A DNA stretch of 64,000 nucleotides. Origin: Slackia piriformis YIT 12062. GTDB taxonomy: Bacteria > Actinomycetota > Coriobacteriia > Coriobacteriales > Eggerthellaceae. The notes under the pieces are model-generated. The model was given only the letters and a program-made list of their open reading frames with translations, was not told the origin of the DNA and searched no databases. Shown here piece by piece: positions 15,599 to 23,911 of this stretch. Every line of letters starts with the position of its first letter. Within the stretch, counting starts at the first letter, position 1. The position numbers were made by a program, and so were the translations under genes. The stretch covers positions 818,461 to 882,460 of the forward strand of contig NZ_JH815198.1 of NCBI RefSeq assembly GCF_000296445.1, written 5' to 3'.

Positions 15599-17206
15599 AT
15601 GTCTTCGCAGCAATCCTCTTCAAGCGCAGGCCATGTGGGCCGAGGCATCCTTTTCACCGCAATTGGTGCCTGCTGCTGGGGTTTTTCGGGCACGTGCGCA
15701 CAGTTGCTTACCAGTACGTACGGAATACCCGTTTCCTGGCTTATTACCGTACGCATGTGCGCAGGCGCGTCTCTCTTCCTTGTTGTGTGCCTTCTGAAAA
15801 ACTGGCGCAGCTTCCGCGCGGCCCTTCGCGATACACGCTCGTTGCTCCATATGATCATATTCGGCCTCCTCGGCGTGCTCCTGACGCAGTTCAGCTATAT
15901 TACCTGCATCTCCTACACCAATGCAGGGATAGGCACCGTCCTCGAGAGGCTCGGACTGATCATCATCCTCTTCTATATATGCATCACCGTGCGCCGTCTC
16001 CCCCGCGTTCGCGAGGCTCTTGGCGTGCTTCTCGCCCTTGCGGGTGTCTTTCTGATTGCTACCCATGGCAGCTTCGAAGCCTTGGCTATTCCGCCTGAAG
16101 GCCTATTCTGGGGCTGCATGACAGCCGTCGCTATGGCCTGCTACACGCTCATTCCCGTCAAGCCTCTCGCGAAATGGGGCAGCTTCATTGTTACCGGCAT
16201 CGCCATGTCCACTGCGGGAATCACCTCAGCGATCATGCTGCAACCTTGGAATCTCGACGTCTCCGTTTCTTCCGAAGTCATCATCGTTGTCGCCGTCATG
16301 GTCGTGGTGGGAACGTTTGCAGCCTATCTGTTCTACCTCCAGGGCGTCAGGGATGCAGGCTCCATGCGAGCCGGCCTCATCGGATGTCTCGAGCCGGTAT
16401 CAGCCATCGTGATATCGGCGCTGTGGCTTCACACGCCTGTCAGCCTGTTCGACATCATGGGAACCGTTCTCATTCTTTCCATGGTGGCACTCACCACGCA
16501 GAAAGATAAGAACGAAGTCCACGACAAGTTCTCCGGCTCGCTTCGCGACGTGCCTCTGTTTCAAGGCAGCGCATCGCATCTCGGTTATTACGAAACCCAC
16601 CATGCAACAAGCGCTGACCTGAATGCATTCACTGAGGTGATTGAGACGGGAAGGCGTTTCGTAGCGGAACTCGGCATCCTGGAGCCAGGTGAGAAGAAAT
16701 ATCCATCCGAGCGTCGCATCATGCGCGCCATAGACCACGGAGACGCCTACGTGGTGACCATGGATGCCTCTGCCGCTAAAACGGCGCTGAACGACCGGGA
16801 AGCATCCATCGTCGACTCCGTCGCCGTAACAGCCGATGGAAAAAGGGCGATCGGGGCTTTCTCGCTCGACATGAACGGCGATCCCGCATATGTGCGCTCG
16901 ATCGGTGCCGTATGGACCGATTTCTCCGATTCCCATCCTGAGGGCGAAAGCGAATACGCCGCTTTGCATTGGGTGAGCGTCATACCCGAAGCGCGGCGAA
17001 GCGGCGTGGGCATGTTTATCCTCGGCGAAGCCGAACGCATGGCGAAGGCGGCCGGCAAATCCTGCATTCGCGCCGATGTCTATGAAGGAAACGAACCGAT
17101 GAAAAAACTGCTCGAGTGCTACGGATTTCATCCTTGCGGAAAAATCATCTTGCGCAACAGCCTCGGCAAAGAACGGATGCGCAGCGCTTACGAGTTGATT
17201 CTGTAA
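15599..17206 (+). CDS. Fusion of an EamA/DMT-type transporter and a GNAT acetyltransferase
   Basis: The 535-residue product joins two domains. Residues 1-300 form a ten-helix drug/metabolite transporter of the EamA type, with two internally related halves such as GACCWGFSGTCAQLL and LLGVLLTQFSYITCISYTN. From about residue 325 it is a cytoplasmic GNAT acetyltransferase. The acetyl-CoA-binding segment is SVIPEARRSGVGMFILGEAE, followed by RADVYEGNEPMKKLLECYGF. The reading frame is continuous, with no sign of a sequencing junction. The natural reading is a pump whose substrate, perhaps an amino acid or peptide, is acetylated by the same polypeptide. Both substrates are unknown. Confidence 0.85.
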   Translation: MSSQQSSSSAGHVGRGILFTAIGACCWGFSGTCAQLLTSTYGIPVSWLITVRMCAGASLFLVVCLLKNWRSFRAALRDTRSLLHMIIFGLLGVLLTQFSYITCISYTNAGIGTVLERLGLIIILFYICITVRRLPRVREALGVLLALAGVFLIATHGSFEALAIPPEGLFWGCMTAVAMACYTLIPVKPLAKWGSFIVTGIAMSTAGITSAIMLQPWNLDVSVSSEVIIVVAVMVVVGTFAAYLFYLQGVRDAGSMRAGLIGCLEPVSAIVISALWLHTPVSLFDIMGTVLILSMVALTTQKDKNEVHDKFSGSLRDVPLFQGSASHLGYYETHHATSADLNAFTEVIETGRRFVAELGILEPGEKKYPSERRIMRAIDHGDAYVVTMDASAAKTALNDREASIVDSVAVTADGKRAIGAFSLDMNGDPAYVRSIGAVWTDFSDSHPEGESEYAALHWVSVIPEARRSGVGMFILGEAERMAKAAGKSCIRADVYEGNEPMKKLLECYGFHPCGKIILRNSLGKERMRSAYELIL

Positions 17207-17275
17207 GACATAGCCTTTCTTCTTTTGTATTTTTCCCAGAGGGAACTGACCCTCGCTTCCGGTAAAGGAGCCAAC

Positions 17276-17845
17276 ATGATCGACCCTTCGTCCACAGCAC
17301 TCATCATGATAGATATGCAAAACGGGTTCATAAACGAGGCTTCTCCCCTCTGCATCGCCGGCGCCAAAAAGAGCATTCCCGCTTGCAGACGGGTTCTTGA
17401 ATATGCACGAGAAAACGTCGTGCCCGTCTACCATGTCGTTCGCCGCTATGCCGCCGACGGCTCCGACGTCGAGCCGTGCCGATACGATATATGGAAAGAC
17501 GAACGCCCCCTCTCTGATGCATGCCCCGAGGAAATCGGATCGTTGGAACCTGCCGAGTTAGCGCCTTTGGCGGACGAAGTCACCGTTGTAAAGCCTCGTT
17601 TTTCGGCGTTTTTCCAAACAGACCTTCATGCAAGGCTTCAAAAGCAAGGAATTGACACGCTCTTGCTTACGGGCACTACTACACCTAATTGCATACGCTC
17701 CACCTGCTATGACGCGCTTTCCTACAACTACGACGTCATTGTCGTAGAAGACGCCACTTCCTCTCGAAACGAAGACGTGCAGCGCGCCAATATGGAGGAT
17801 ATGGCCTTTATCGGCGCGCGCATCATTCGAAGCGTCGACCTGTAG
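17276..17845 (+). CDS. Isochorismatase-like cysteine hydrolase
   Basis: The 189-residue protein has the catalytic triad of the isochorismatase-like family: Asp13 in MIDMQNGF, Lys106 in VVKPRFSAF and Cys139 in TTTPNCIRST. Members include nicotinamidases and other amide hydrolases, and the triad does not identify the substrate. AAAGGAG fixes the start at 17276. The gene follows the transporter-acetyltransferase fusion by 69 bases in the same direction, so the two may share a transcript and a substrate pathway. Confidence 0.9.
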   Translation: MIDPSSTALIMIDMQNGFINEASPLCIAGAKKSIPACRRVLEYARENVVPVYHVVRRYAADGSDVEPCRYDIWKDERPLSDACPEEIGSLEPAELAPLADEVTVVKPRFSAFFQTDLHARLQKQGIDTLLLTGTTTPNCIRSTCYDALSYNYDVIVVEDATSSRNEDVQRANMEDMAFIGARIIRSVDL

Positions 17846-18195
17846 CGTTTGGAAACAGGGCCGGACATTCCTGCGTGCGACCGCGTAAGACGCAGTGCCG
17901 AAGAAACACCTTGCATGCCGAAAACGTGGAGGGATCGCGAGATGCCTTGACCGCGTTATGGCGTCTCGATATGGTATCCGCCATGTTTTCTTCCGTCGCT
18001 CATATCTATCACCACGTCCGCATGATGGGCGATTTTGCCATGCGGGAAGAAACCATGCAGGCGGTCGGCTCCACGAGCCTTTCCGCTATGCTCATCTAAG
18101 ACCAGCTCCGAAATCTCATACAACACGAAAACCGCAGCTCCGTATGCTCTGCATGCGTTGCGTTGTATTCCCTCGTTTCGGAAAGGAACCTTCTT
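17846..18195. other. 350-bp spacer with a short uncertain reading frame
   Basis: A 74-codon frame on the plus strand (17875-18099) has no ribosome site and resembles no family I know. It begins in Arg/Cys-rich, non-coding-looking sequence and could be a gene remnant. The 3' part carries the promoter and ribosome site for the MFS gene. Otherwise nothing is recognised. Confidence 0.3.
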
Positions 18196-19614
18196 TTGAG
18201 CACTTCCCCTTCATCTAATGACGTCCGTAAGGCAACACGCCATGAAATAATGGTTGTCGGCATCGTCATCGCAGGTGCGTTTCTCGCTATCCTAAACCAA
18301 ACCGTCCTTGCTCCCGCCTTACCGGGGCTTATGGAGACGTTTCAGATCAACGCAGGCACCGCACAATGGGTGACCAGCATATACATGTTGGTCAACGGCA
18401 TCATGGTCCCTGTATCGGCGTATCTTATTGACAAGTTCCCCACGCGAAAGCTGTTTTTTGCATCGATGGGCGTGTTCATCGCCGGCACCGTTCTTTGCGC
18501 AATGGCCCCGACATTCGAAATTTTGATTGTCGGGCGAATCCTGCAGGCAGCGGGCGCGGGCGTGCAGATGCCATTGGTCGCTGTCGTGCCCATGCTGATC
18601 TTTCCGCCCGAAAAGCGCGGAACGGCCATGGGTATGGCCGGCATCGTCATGTCGGTTGCCCCTGCTGCAGGCCCGGTGGCCGCAGGAATGATTATCGATT
18701 CCATGGGCTGGCGTGCAATGTTTTGGTCGATCGCCCCGCTGGGCATTATCGTACTGGTCGCCAGCATCTTCTTGCTCAGCAACGTCGGCGAATTGAAGAA
18801 TCCTCGTCTCGATATGCCGTCCGTGCTGCTTTCCACCGTAGCGTTTGGCGGTCTGCTTTACGGCTTCTCGAGCGCATCGAGCCTGGGCTGGACGAACCCC
18901 GTCGTCATCGCGGTCATCGTCATAGGCGCCCTGTGCCTCATCCTTTTCGTTCGTCGCCAGAAAAAACTCGACGAACCCCTGCTGCAGCTCGCTACCCTGA
19001 AATCCGACGTCTTCGCGTCCTCGGCCATCATTGTGACCCTGATCAACTGCGCAGCCGCCGTAACGAACGTCACGCTGCCTATTTTCCTGCAGAACGTCTT
19101 GGGAGCGAGCGCGCTTGAGACGGGCATGGTCATGATGCCCGCTGCAGCCGTCGGCATCATCATCAGCCCCCTCTCGGGTGTCATCTTCGACAAATTCGGT
19201 CCTCGCTGGATCACTGTGGGCGGCCTGGCCCTGATGAGCGCAGCGCTCTTCGGATTCTCGCGCATCGGATCGGACAGCACGCTGCTTGTTGCCGCCGTTC
19301 TGTGCACATGCATGGCGGCGGGCCAGACCATGGCCAACATGCCCGCGAACACCTGGGGCATCAACGCGCTTTCCAACGACATGATCGCTCACGGCAACGC
19401 GATCAGTAACACGGGCCGCCAGGTGGGCGGCGCCATCAGCACGGCGTTGATCGTAACCGTCATGACTATGGTGACATCGGCCAATGCATCAAGCGGCCTG
19501 GCCGAATCGACCGCTTTGGGCGTTCAGGCGGCCTATGGAATCTGCGCGCTCGTCGGCGCTGCGACGCTTGTGTTCGCTATCGTGAAGGTTCGTTCGAAAA
19601 GCAAGGAGGCATAG
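18196..19614 (+). CDS. DHA2-type MFS multidrug exporter (EmrB/QacA family)
   Basis: The 472-residue protein has about fourteen membrane helices and the DHA2 motifs: ILNQTVLAPALPGLMETF in helix 1, WVTSIYMLVNGIMVPVSAYL, RILQAAGAGVQMPL and the antiporter-type VAPAAGPVAAGMIID motif. It would export drugs or metabolites in exchange for protons. The start is taken as TTG at 18196 because GAAAGGA lies just upstream. It ends 2 bases before a CBS-domain gene whose ribosome site lies in its 3' end, so the pair is probably translationally coupled. Confidence 0.9.
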   Translation: MSTSPSSNDVRKATRHEIMVVGIVIAGAFLAILNQTVLAPALPGLMETFQINAGTAQWVTSIYMLVNGIMVPVSAYLIDKFPTRKLFFASMGVFIAGTVLCAMAPTFEILIVGRILQAAGAGVQMPLVAVVPMLIFPPEKRGTAMGMAGIVMSVAPAAGPVAAGMIIDSMGWRAMFWSIAPLGIIVLVASIFLLSNVGELKNPRLDMPSVLLSTVAFGGLLYGFSSASSLGWTNPVVIAVIVIGALCLILFVRRQKKLDEPLLQLATLKSDVFASSAIIVTLINCAAAVTNVTLPIFLQNVLGASALETGMVMMPAAAVGIIISPLSGVIFDKFGPRWITVGGLALMSAALFGFSRIGSDSTLLVAAVLCTCMAAGQTMANMPANTWGINALSNDMIAHGNAISNTGRQVGGAISTALIVTVMTMVTSANASSGLAESTALGVQAAYGICALVGAATLVFAIVKVRSKSKEA

Positions 19615-19616
19615 AC

Positions 19617-20114
19617 ATGGAAACGGTAACGGTCGGATCGATCATGGAGCGCGACGCCTATTCGTGCTCGGCGCAAGCGACGCTCAAGGATGTGACGAAA
19701 AGCCTCATCGATCGAGGGGTAAGCAGCTTGCCGGTGGTCGACGACGACAACCATGTGGTCGGATTCATTAGCGACGGCGACATCATGCGCGCGATCGCCG
19801 AGCATAAGACCCGCTCTATATTCTCGGGCGGCGCTCCTACCATGCTGTACTACGACGACGAAACCATCGAACAGAAGGTGCTTTCGCTCAGGGAGCGCAA
19901 CGTAATGGAGCTTGCCACGCGCAAAGTGCTGTGCGTGACGGAGAACCAGAGCGTGGGGCGCGTGGCGGACACGTTGGCGAAAAAGAAGTTCAAAAAGCTT
20001 CCCGTCATCGACGAGCACGGTCGCCTTGTGGGCGTCATTCGCCGCTCGAGTATCATGCGCTACGCCTTCGAACTGCTCTTCCACGACAACGAGAATAAGA
20101 AGCAGGATGAATAG
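19617..20114 (+). CDS. Tandem CBS-domain protein coupled to the exporter
   Basis: The 165-residue product is two CBS domains. The first has SLPVVDDDNHVVGFISDGDIMRA and the second KLPVIDEHGRLVGVIRRSSIMR; both are standard Bateman-module halves that bind adenine nucleotides. There is no effector domain. AAGGAGG overlaps the end of the upstream MFS gene. Tight coupling suggests that it senses cell energy or nucleotide state to regulate the exporter, which is inference. A 16-bp terminator hairpin follows. Confidence 0.88.
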   Translation: METVTVGSIMERDAYSCSAQATLKDVTKSLIDRGVSSLPVVDDDNHVVGFISDGDIMRAIAEHKTRSIFSGGAPTMLYYDDETIEQKVLSLRERNVMELATRKVLCVTENQSVGRVADTLAKKKFKKLPVIDEHGRLVGVIRRSSIMRYAFELLFHDNENKKQDE

Positions 20115-20142
20115 AGGCGTTCGGACAATTTAAGCCGACAAG

Positions 20143-20178
20143 CACCGGGGCCCTGGCAAATGCCAGGGTCCTGGTGCG
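20143..20178 (+). terminator. Terminator of the MFS-CBS operon
   Basis: A 16-bp stem (20143-20158 with 20163-20178) with two G-U pairs and an AAAT loop lies 28 bases after the CBS gene. No strong T-run follows. Confidence 0.7.
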
Positions 20179-20352
20179 TCCGCGTGACGAACACGCAGAA
20201 GCGAACGCGGCCGCATGCGCCGCGTTTCATTCTTCGGACCAGAAATCGGCCGTCGTATTTTCTTCTCTATCTTTCAAGTTTCTTTAGAAACGTCATCCAT
20301 GCTGGATACAGCGAGAAAACGTCGTCAAATGAAATGAGAGATAGGAGAACGC

Positions 20353-21090
20353 ATGGAATGCCTTTTGGAAACGCGCGCGTTAACGAAATCGTTCGGACGC
20401 GGCGAGCGCGCGCAGACCGCGGTCGATGCCGTGGACATGCACGTGGAAACAGGGCGCGTTTACGGGCTGCTCGGCCCGAACGGCGCGGGGAAATCGACGC
20501 TGCTTAAAATGGTCACCGGCATGCTGCGCCCTACCTCCGGCGACATCCTGTTCGATGGACGTCCTTGGCGCCGTGAAGACCTTTACGACATCGGATCGCT
20601 TATCGAACATCCCCCGCTCTACCCCAATTTGACCGCGCGCGAGAACCTGCGCGTACGCTGCGCCATGCTCGGCATCGACGATGCGCGTATCGAGGAGACG
20701 TTGGAAACGGTGAGCCTCGCCGACACTGGGTCGAAGCGCGCGGGAAGTTTCTCGCTTGGCATGAAGCAGCGTCTCGGCATTGCGCTTGCCCTCGTAGCGC
20801 ACCCGAAGCTACTTGTGCTCGATGAGCCGGCCAACGGCCTTGACCCTATAGGCATCGAGGAGCTACGGGAGCAAATCCGTTCGTTTGCCGATGCGGGCAT
20901 CACCGTAGTGGTGTCGAGCCACATCCTCACCGAAGTGGCCCATGTGGCAGATCGCATCGGCATTATCGTGAAAGGAACGCTTGCCTTCGAATCCGATTTC
21001 ACCGAAGACATCAATTTGGAAAAGCTGTTCATGGATGTGTGCCGCAACAAGGCGCAGGAGAACGCGGCAGAGAAAGGCGGCAACCGATGA
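20353..21090 (+). CDS. ABC transporter ATPase, lantibiotic/bacitracin-resistance type
   Basis: The 245-residue ATPase has Walker A GPNGAGKST (residues 41-49), signature FSLGMKQRLGIALAL and Walker B LLVLDEPANGLDP. The segment SLIEHPPLYPNLTARENL is typical of the BcrA / lantibiotic-protection (NisF, EpiF, SpaF-like) branch. It would power two permeases that clear peptide antibiotics from the membrane. AGGAG precedes the ATG. Its stop codon overlaps the start of the first permease (ATGA), so the two are translationally coupled. Confidence 0.92.
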   Translation: MECLLETRALTKSFGRGERAQTAVDAVDMHVETGRVYGLLGPNGAGKSTLLKMVTGMLRPTSGDILFDGRPWRREDLYDIGSLIEHPPLYPNLTARENLRVRCAMLGIDDARIEETLETVSLADTGSKRAGSFSLGMKQRLGIALALVAHPKLLVLDEPANGLDPIGIEELREQIRSFADAGITVVVSSHILTEVAHVADRIGIIVKGTLAFESDFTEDINLEKLFMDVCRNKAQENAAEKGGNR

Positions 21091-21899
21091 AAGCAAAATC
21101 GCAGCCTCGCCGCAAGGCCTCGCACAAGAGCCTGCGTGGCTTTCGCGAAGCGTTCGCGGCGGAAGCCATGAAAGGGGCCCGTACGGCGGCGCGCAAAACG
21201 GCGCTTTTCTCCCCGCTGTTCACGTGTCTGCTCGGTTTGATGAGCTCGGGCCTTGTCGCCGGCGGTCATGGGCCGGGCGGCGCGGGGTTTAACACCTACG
21301 GTTGGTGCTGGTGGTATACGCTTTTACTGCCCGTCGCCATCGCGCTTGTCACGGCAGGCGTGGCCAACATTGACGTGAGGCAGAAATTTCACGGCATCAT
21401 GAGCGCGCCCATGCGTCTTGAAGGCGTCTGGCATGCGAAGGTCGCCTACGCGTTCATACTGGTTGTGGTGGCAAACCTCGTGGTCGGTCTTAGTTCGAGC
21501 GTAATCTGGCTGTTGGGCGGAAACGCCGCAGACCCACTTGCAAGCGCGGGTATGATTGCGCTTCTGAGCGCGTCTTCTCTCTGGATGATTCCTGCGGGGC
21601 TTTTTCTCACCATGCGTTTCGGCATGCTCTGCGGCATTGCCATGCCGCTTCTGATGCAGTTGGCCGCCGGCATTGCGTGCTATGCGAACGATATATGGTG
21701 GCTATTGCCGCCTGCGGCAGCCATGCGGCTGTGCTCTCCTTTGGCGGGCGTAGCTCCTTCGGGCGTACCGCTTATGCCGGGGGAAGCGTTCGGCGTCGTA
21801 GACGGCGCATGGACCGCCGCATTGTTCGTCGCCGTTGCGTTCGGTTTTGCGCTCGTCTTTACGGGCGCAACGTGGTTCGCCAAACGAGAGGTGAACTAG
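21087..21899 (+). CDS. ABC permease 1 of the lantibiotic-type exporter
   Basis: The 270-residue protein begins with a basic 30-residue tail followed by about six membrane helices, as in the SpaE/EpiE/MutE-type permeases. RQKFHGIMSAPMRLEGVWHAK between the early helices resembles the family's cytoplasmic loop. The start overlaps the ATPase stop codon. The second permease starts 2 bases after its stop, so the subunits would assemble from one transcript. Assignment rests on context and topology more than on strong motifs. Confidence 0.82.
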   Translation: MKAKSQPRRKASHKSLRGFREAFAAEAMKGARTAARKTALFSPLFTCLLGLMSSGLVAGGHGPGGAGFNTYGWCWWYTLLLPVAIALVTAGVANIDVRQKFHGIMSAPMRLEGVWHAKVAYAFILVVVANLVVGLSSSVIWLLGGNAADPLASAGMIALLSASSLWMIPAGLFLTMRFGMLCGIAMPLLMQLAAGIACYANDIWWLLPPAAAMRLCSPLAGVAPSGVPLMPGEAFGVVDGAWTAALFVAVAFGFALVFTGATWFAKREVN

Positions 21900-21901
21900 C
21901 C

Positions 21902-22762
21902 ATGATACGCTCTTATCGTTTGGTGCGTGGCGCATGCCGCCAGCGCCGATCCACCTTCTCTACCCTCTTGCGCTCCGAAATGATACGCCTGCATCGGTCT
22001 TCGATCGTGATGCTGCATGTGGCACTCGCTGCGGCGATCGGCCTTGCCGCAGGAGCGTATTTCGCAACTACACCATGGGACCCGCTGCTTGCCTACGATG
22101 CATTCGTGCAGCTTCTGGGCGCAGGCGCGGCGCTTCTTGCCGGCATCTCCTGCGGACTATCGCTCGACACCGAACGCGAGGCGGGCGAGTACGCCAACCT
22201 CTTAGGCCATCCGTTGCGCTGCCGTGCATTCGGCGCAAAAGGTGTCGTACTGCTGGAATTGGGCGCGCTGGCCTGCCTGTGCGCACTGCTGCTGTTCCTC
22301 GGCATACTGGCGATGGCCGGCAAGCCCACGCCTTCTGCATCGACCGTCCTGTTGTCATTCGCCGCCTTGGCAGCAGGCTCGACCACGCTTTACGCCATCG
22401 CCCTCACAACAGCGCTCGCATGGGGGCGCAACGCCGCCATCGCCATTGGCGCGCTGGGCTTCATGATTGCTCTTGCATCGCTCGGTGGACTGGGAAACGG
22501 CCTGGTCACAGGAACGCTAAGCGCTTCGCTTGCGCCGCTTGCCCTGATAGCCGTCCCCTTTACGTGGCCTGCGCGTCTCGCCGCGCTCAGCGTCGAGGTT
22601 CCCTTGGCCGCGGCTATGCCGCATGCACAAGAAACGCTCGATGCGCTGCTTGCCAACGCCGCCACAAGCACCGCCCTGTGCGCAGTGGGCACGATCGTCT
22701 CGATCATCCTGTGGCTCATATGGGTGAAACGCTTCGAAGATCGGCGCCGTACGAAAGAATAG
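21902..22762 (+). CDS. ABC permease 2 of the lantibiotic-type exporter
   Basis: The 286-residue protein has about six membrane helices and the family's loop DTEREAGEYANLLGHPLRC, the equivalent of the segment in SpaG/MutG-type permeases. LRSEMIRLHRSSIVMLHV precedes the first helix. It follows permease 1 directly, and the two form a heterodimeric channel with the ATPase. The GC-rich frame also reads open in a second register, which is a shadow. Confidence 0.82.
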   Translation: MIRSYRLVRGACRQRRSTFSTLLRSEMIRLHRSSIVMLHVALAAAIGLAAGAYFATTPWDPLLAYDAFVQLLGAGAALLAGISCGLSLDTEREAGEYANLLGHPLRCRAFGAKGVVLLELGALACLCALLLFLGILAMAGKPTPSASTVLLSFAALAAGSTTLYAIALTTALAWGRNAAIAIGALGFMIALASLGGLGNGLVTGTLSASLAPLALIAVPFTWPARLAALSVEVPLAAAMPHAQETLDALLANAATSTALCAVGTIVSIILWLIWVKRFEDRRRTKE

Positions 22763-22770
22763 GAGCTGTC

Positions 22771-23157
22771 ATGGCCCGCAACAAAACTCTGATTCCTCTC
22801 GTTGCCGCACTTGTCATCGTGGTGGTCTGCACCGCAGCCGGCGCCTGGGTCGCGCAAAGTCGCGATGCATGGTTTGTCAGAACCATGCTTGACCGCGCGG
22901 CTCCTTGGCAGCAGCCAGACATCTGCTATGCGCCCACGCCCGATGCCGAATCGTATTTCCAGATTTACGACGACGCCGCGGGCGCCTACGAGAACTACGT
23001 CTACGAAATTAAGGCCGAAGACGCCGAAGGAACAGCTCGACGCGTGGTGTTGGTGTCTTTCGGTACAATGCTCGACGAGAACAAGCCCTACGTCAAGATG
23101 AGCGTGAAAGGCTCGAGCGTTTGCGCATGGGAATACGCCGATGCTCCGGGCGATTGA
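22771..23157 (+). CDS. YxeA-like (DUF1093) membrane-anchored small protein
   Basis: The 128-residue protein has one N-terminal membrane helix (LIPLVAALVIVVVCTAAGAW) with no lipobox, and a small extracytoplasmic domain. The last third, LVSFGTMLDENKPYVKMSVKG, resembles YxeA-family proteins, which are commonly encoded beside bacitracin or lantibiotic transporter genes. The function of the family is unknown. AGGAG lies just upstream, and the gene follows permease 2 by 8 bases. Confidence 0.72.
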   Translation: MARNKTLIPLVAALVIVVVCTAAGAWVAQSRDAWFVRTMLDRAAPWQQPDICYAPTPDAESYFQIYDDAAGAYENYVYEIKAEDAEGTARRVVLVSFGTMLDENKPYVKMSVKGSSVCAWEYADAPGD

Positions 23158-23248
23158 CCGAACATGCCGATACGTTTGAGCCCCGATGAGCGCAGGCCAG
23201 CCTAGAGCAGCTTGCGCGTAGCGCAACGAAGAAAGGAGCGAACCGAAT

Positions 23249-23911
23249 ATGGCCAGGATTCTTGCCATAGACGACGAGCCGACGATTCTATCCTTGCTCG
23301 CGACCATCTTGAAAAAGGACGGCCATGAAGTGACTGCCGTCGAAAGCGCGGATAGGGCTCTCGAGCTGAATCTCTCCCGCTTTGACCTTATACTGTGCGA
23401 CGTCATGATGCCCGGCACCGACGGGTTTGCTTTCGTGTCGGTCGTACGAGACCGTCTTGACTGCCCTATCGTTTTTCTCACGGCGAAAAGCGAGGAAAAC
23501 GATGCGGTGACGGGGCTATCGGTTGGAGCCGACGACTATATCAGAAAGCCGTTCGGCGCGGCGGAGCTTCGTGCGAAAGTGAGCGCTCATTTGCGGCGCG
23601 AGCGTCGTGAACATCATGCGGCGCTTTCGTTCGGAGACATACGAATAGACCTGGCCGCGAAGCAGGTTTTCGTGCGCGGCGAGCTTGTCAAGCTGACGAA
23701 GTCCGAATACGAGATATGCGCGCATCTGGCGAAGCATCCGGGACAGGTGTTCTCCAAGGCGCAGATTCTGCAATCTGTGGCAGGTTGGGACGCCCGAAGC
23801 GACGCCTCTACCGTCGCCGTGCATATAGGCAACGCCCGATCGAAGCTGAAGGACGTCGGCGTATCGCCGATAGAAACGGTCTGGGGAATAGGATACAAAT
23901 GGATAGGCTGA
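23249..23911 (+). CDS. OmpR-family response regulator
   Basis: The 220-residue regulator has a receiver domain with Asp8/Asp9, phosphoacceptor Asp51 (LILCDVMMPGTDGF), Thr78 and Lys100, then a winged-helix DNA-binding domain (about residues 125-220, KLTKSEYEICAHLAKHPGQV). AGAAAGGAG precedes it. It is followed at once by its kinase gene. By position it should control the ABC transporter operon upstream in response to envelope-active peptides. Confidence 0.94.
   Translation: MARILAIDDEPTILSLLATILKKDGHEVTAVESADRALELNLSRFDLILCDVMMPGTDGFAFVSVVRDRLDCPIVFLTAKSEENDAVTGLSVGADDYIRKPFGAAELRAKVSAHLRRERREHHAALSFGDIRIDLAAKQVFVRGELVKLTKSEYEICAHLAKHPGQVFSKAQILQSVAGWDARSDASTVAVHIGNARSKLKDVGVSPIETVWGIGYKWIG

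Noticed and set aside
17875-18099. 74-codon gene between the isochorismatase-like and MFS genes
   Set aside because: No ribosome site, no family and a non-coding-like start; kept only as a spacer note.
20179-20352. Possible lanthipeptide precursor before the ABC genes
   Set aside because: No short frame with a ribosome site, leader and Cys/Ser/Thr-rich core was found.
21677-23157. Alternative readings over the second permease, one of them an Arg/Cys-rich 407-codon frame
   Set aside because: Only the frame beginning at 21902 gives helices and a family loop; the other runs through it in a different register and only its last part (from 22771) is a real gene.
23716-23898. Longer N-terminus for the histidine kinase, overlapping the regulator gene
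   Set aside because: This part is Arg-rich and is the shadow of the regulator's C-terminus; the kinase begins at 23899 or later.
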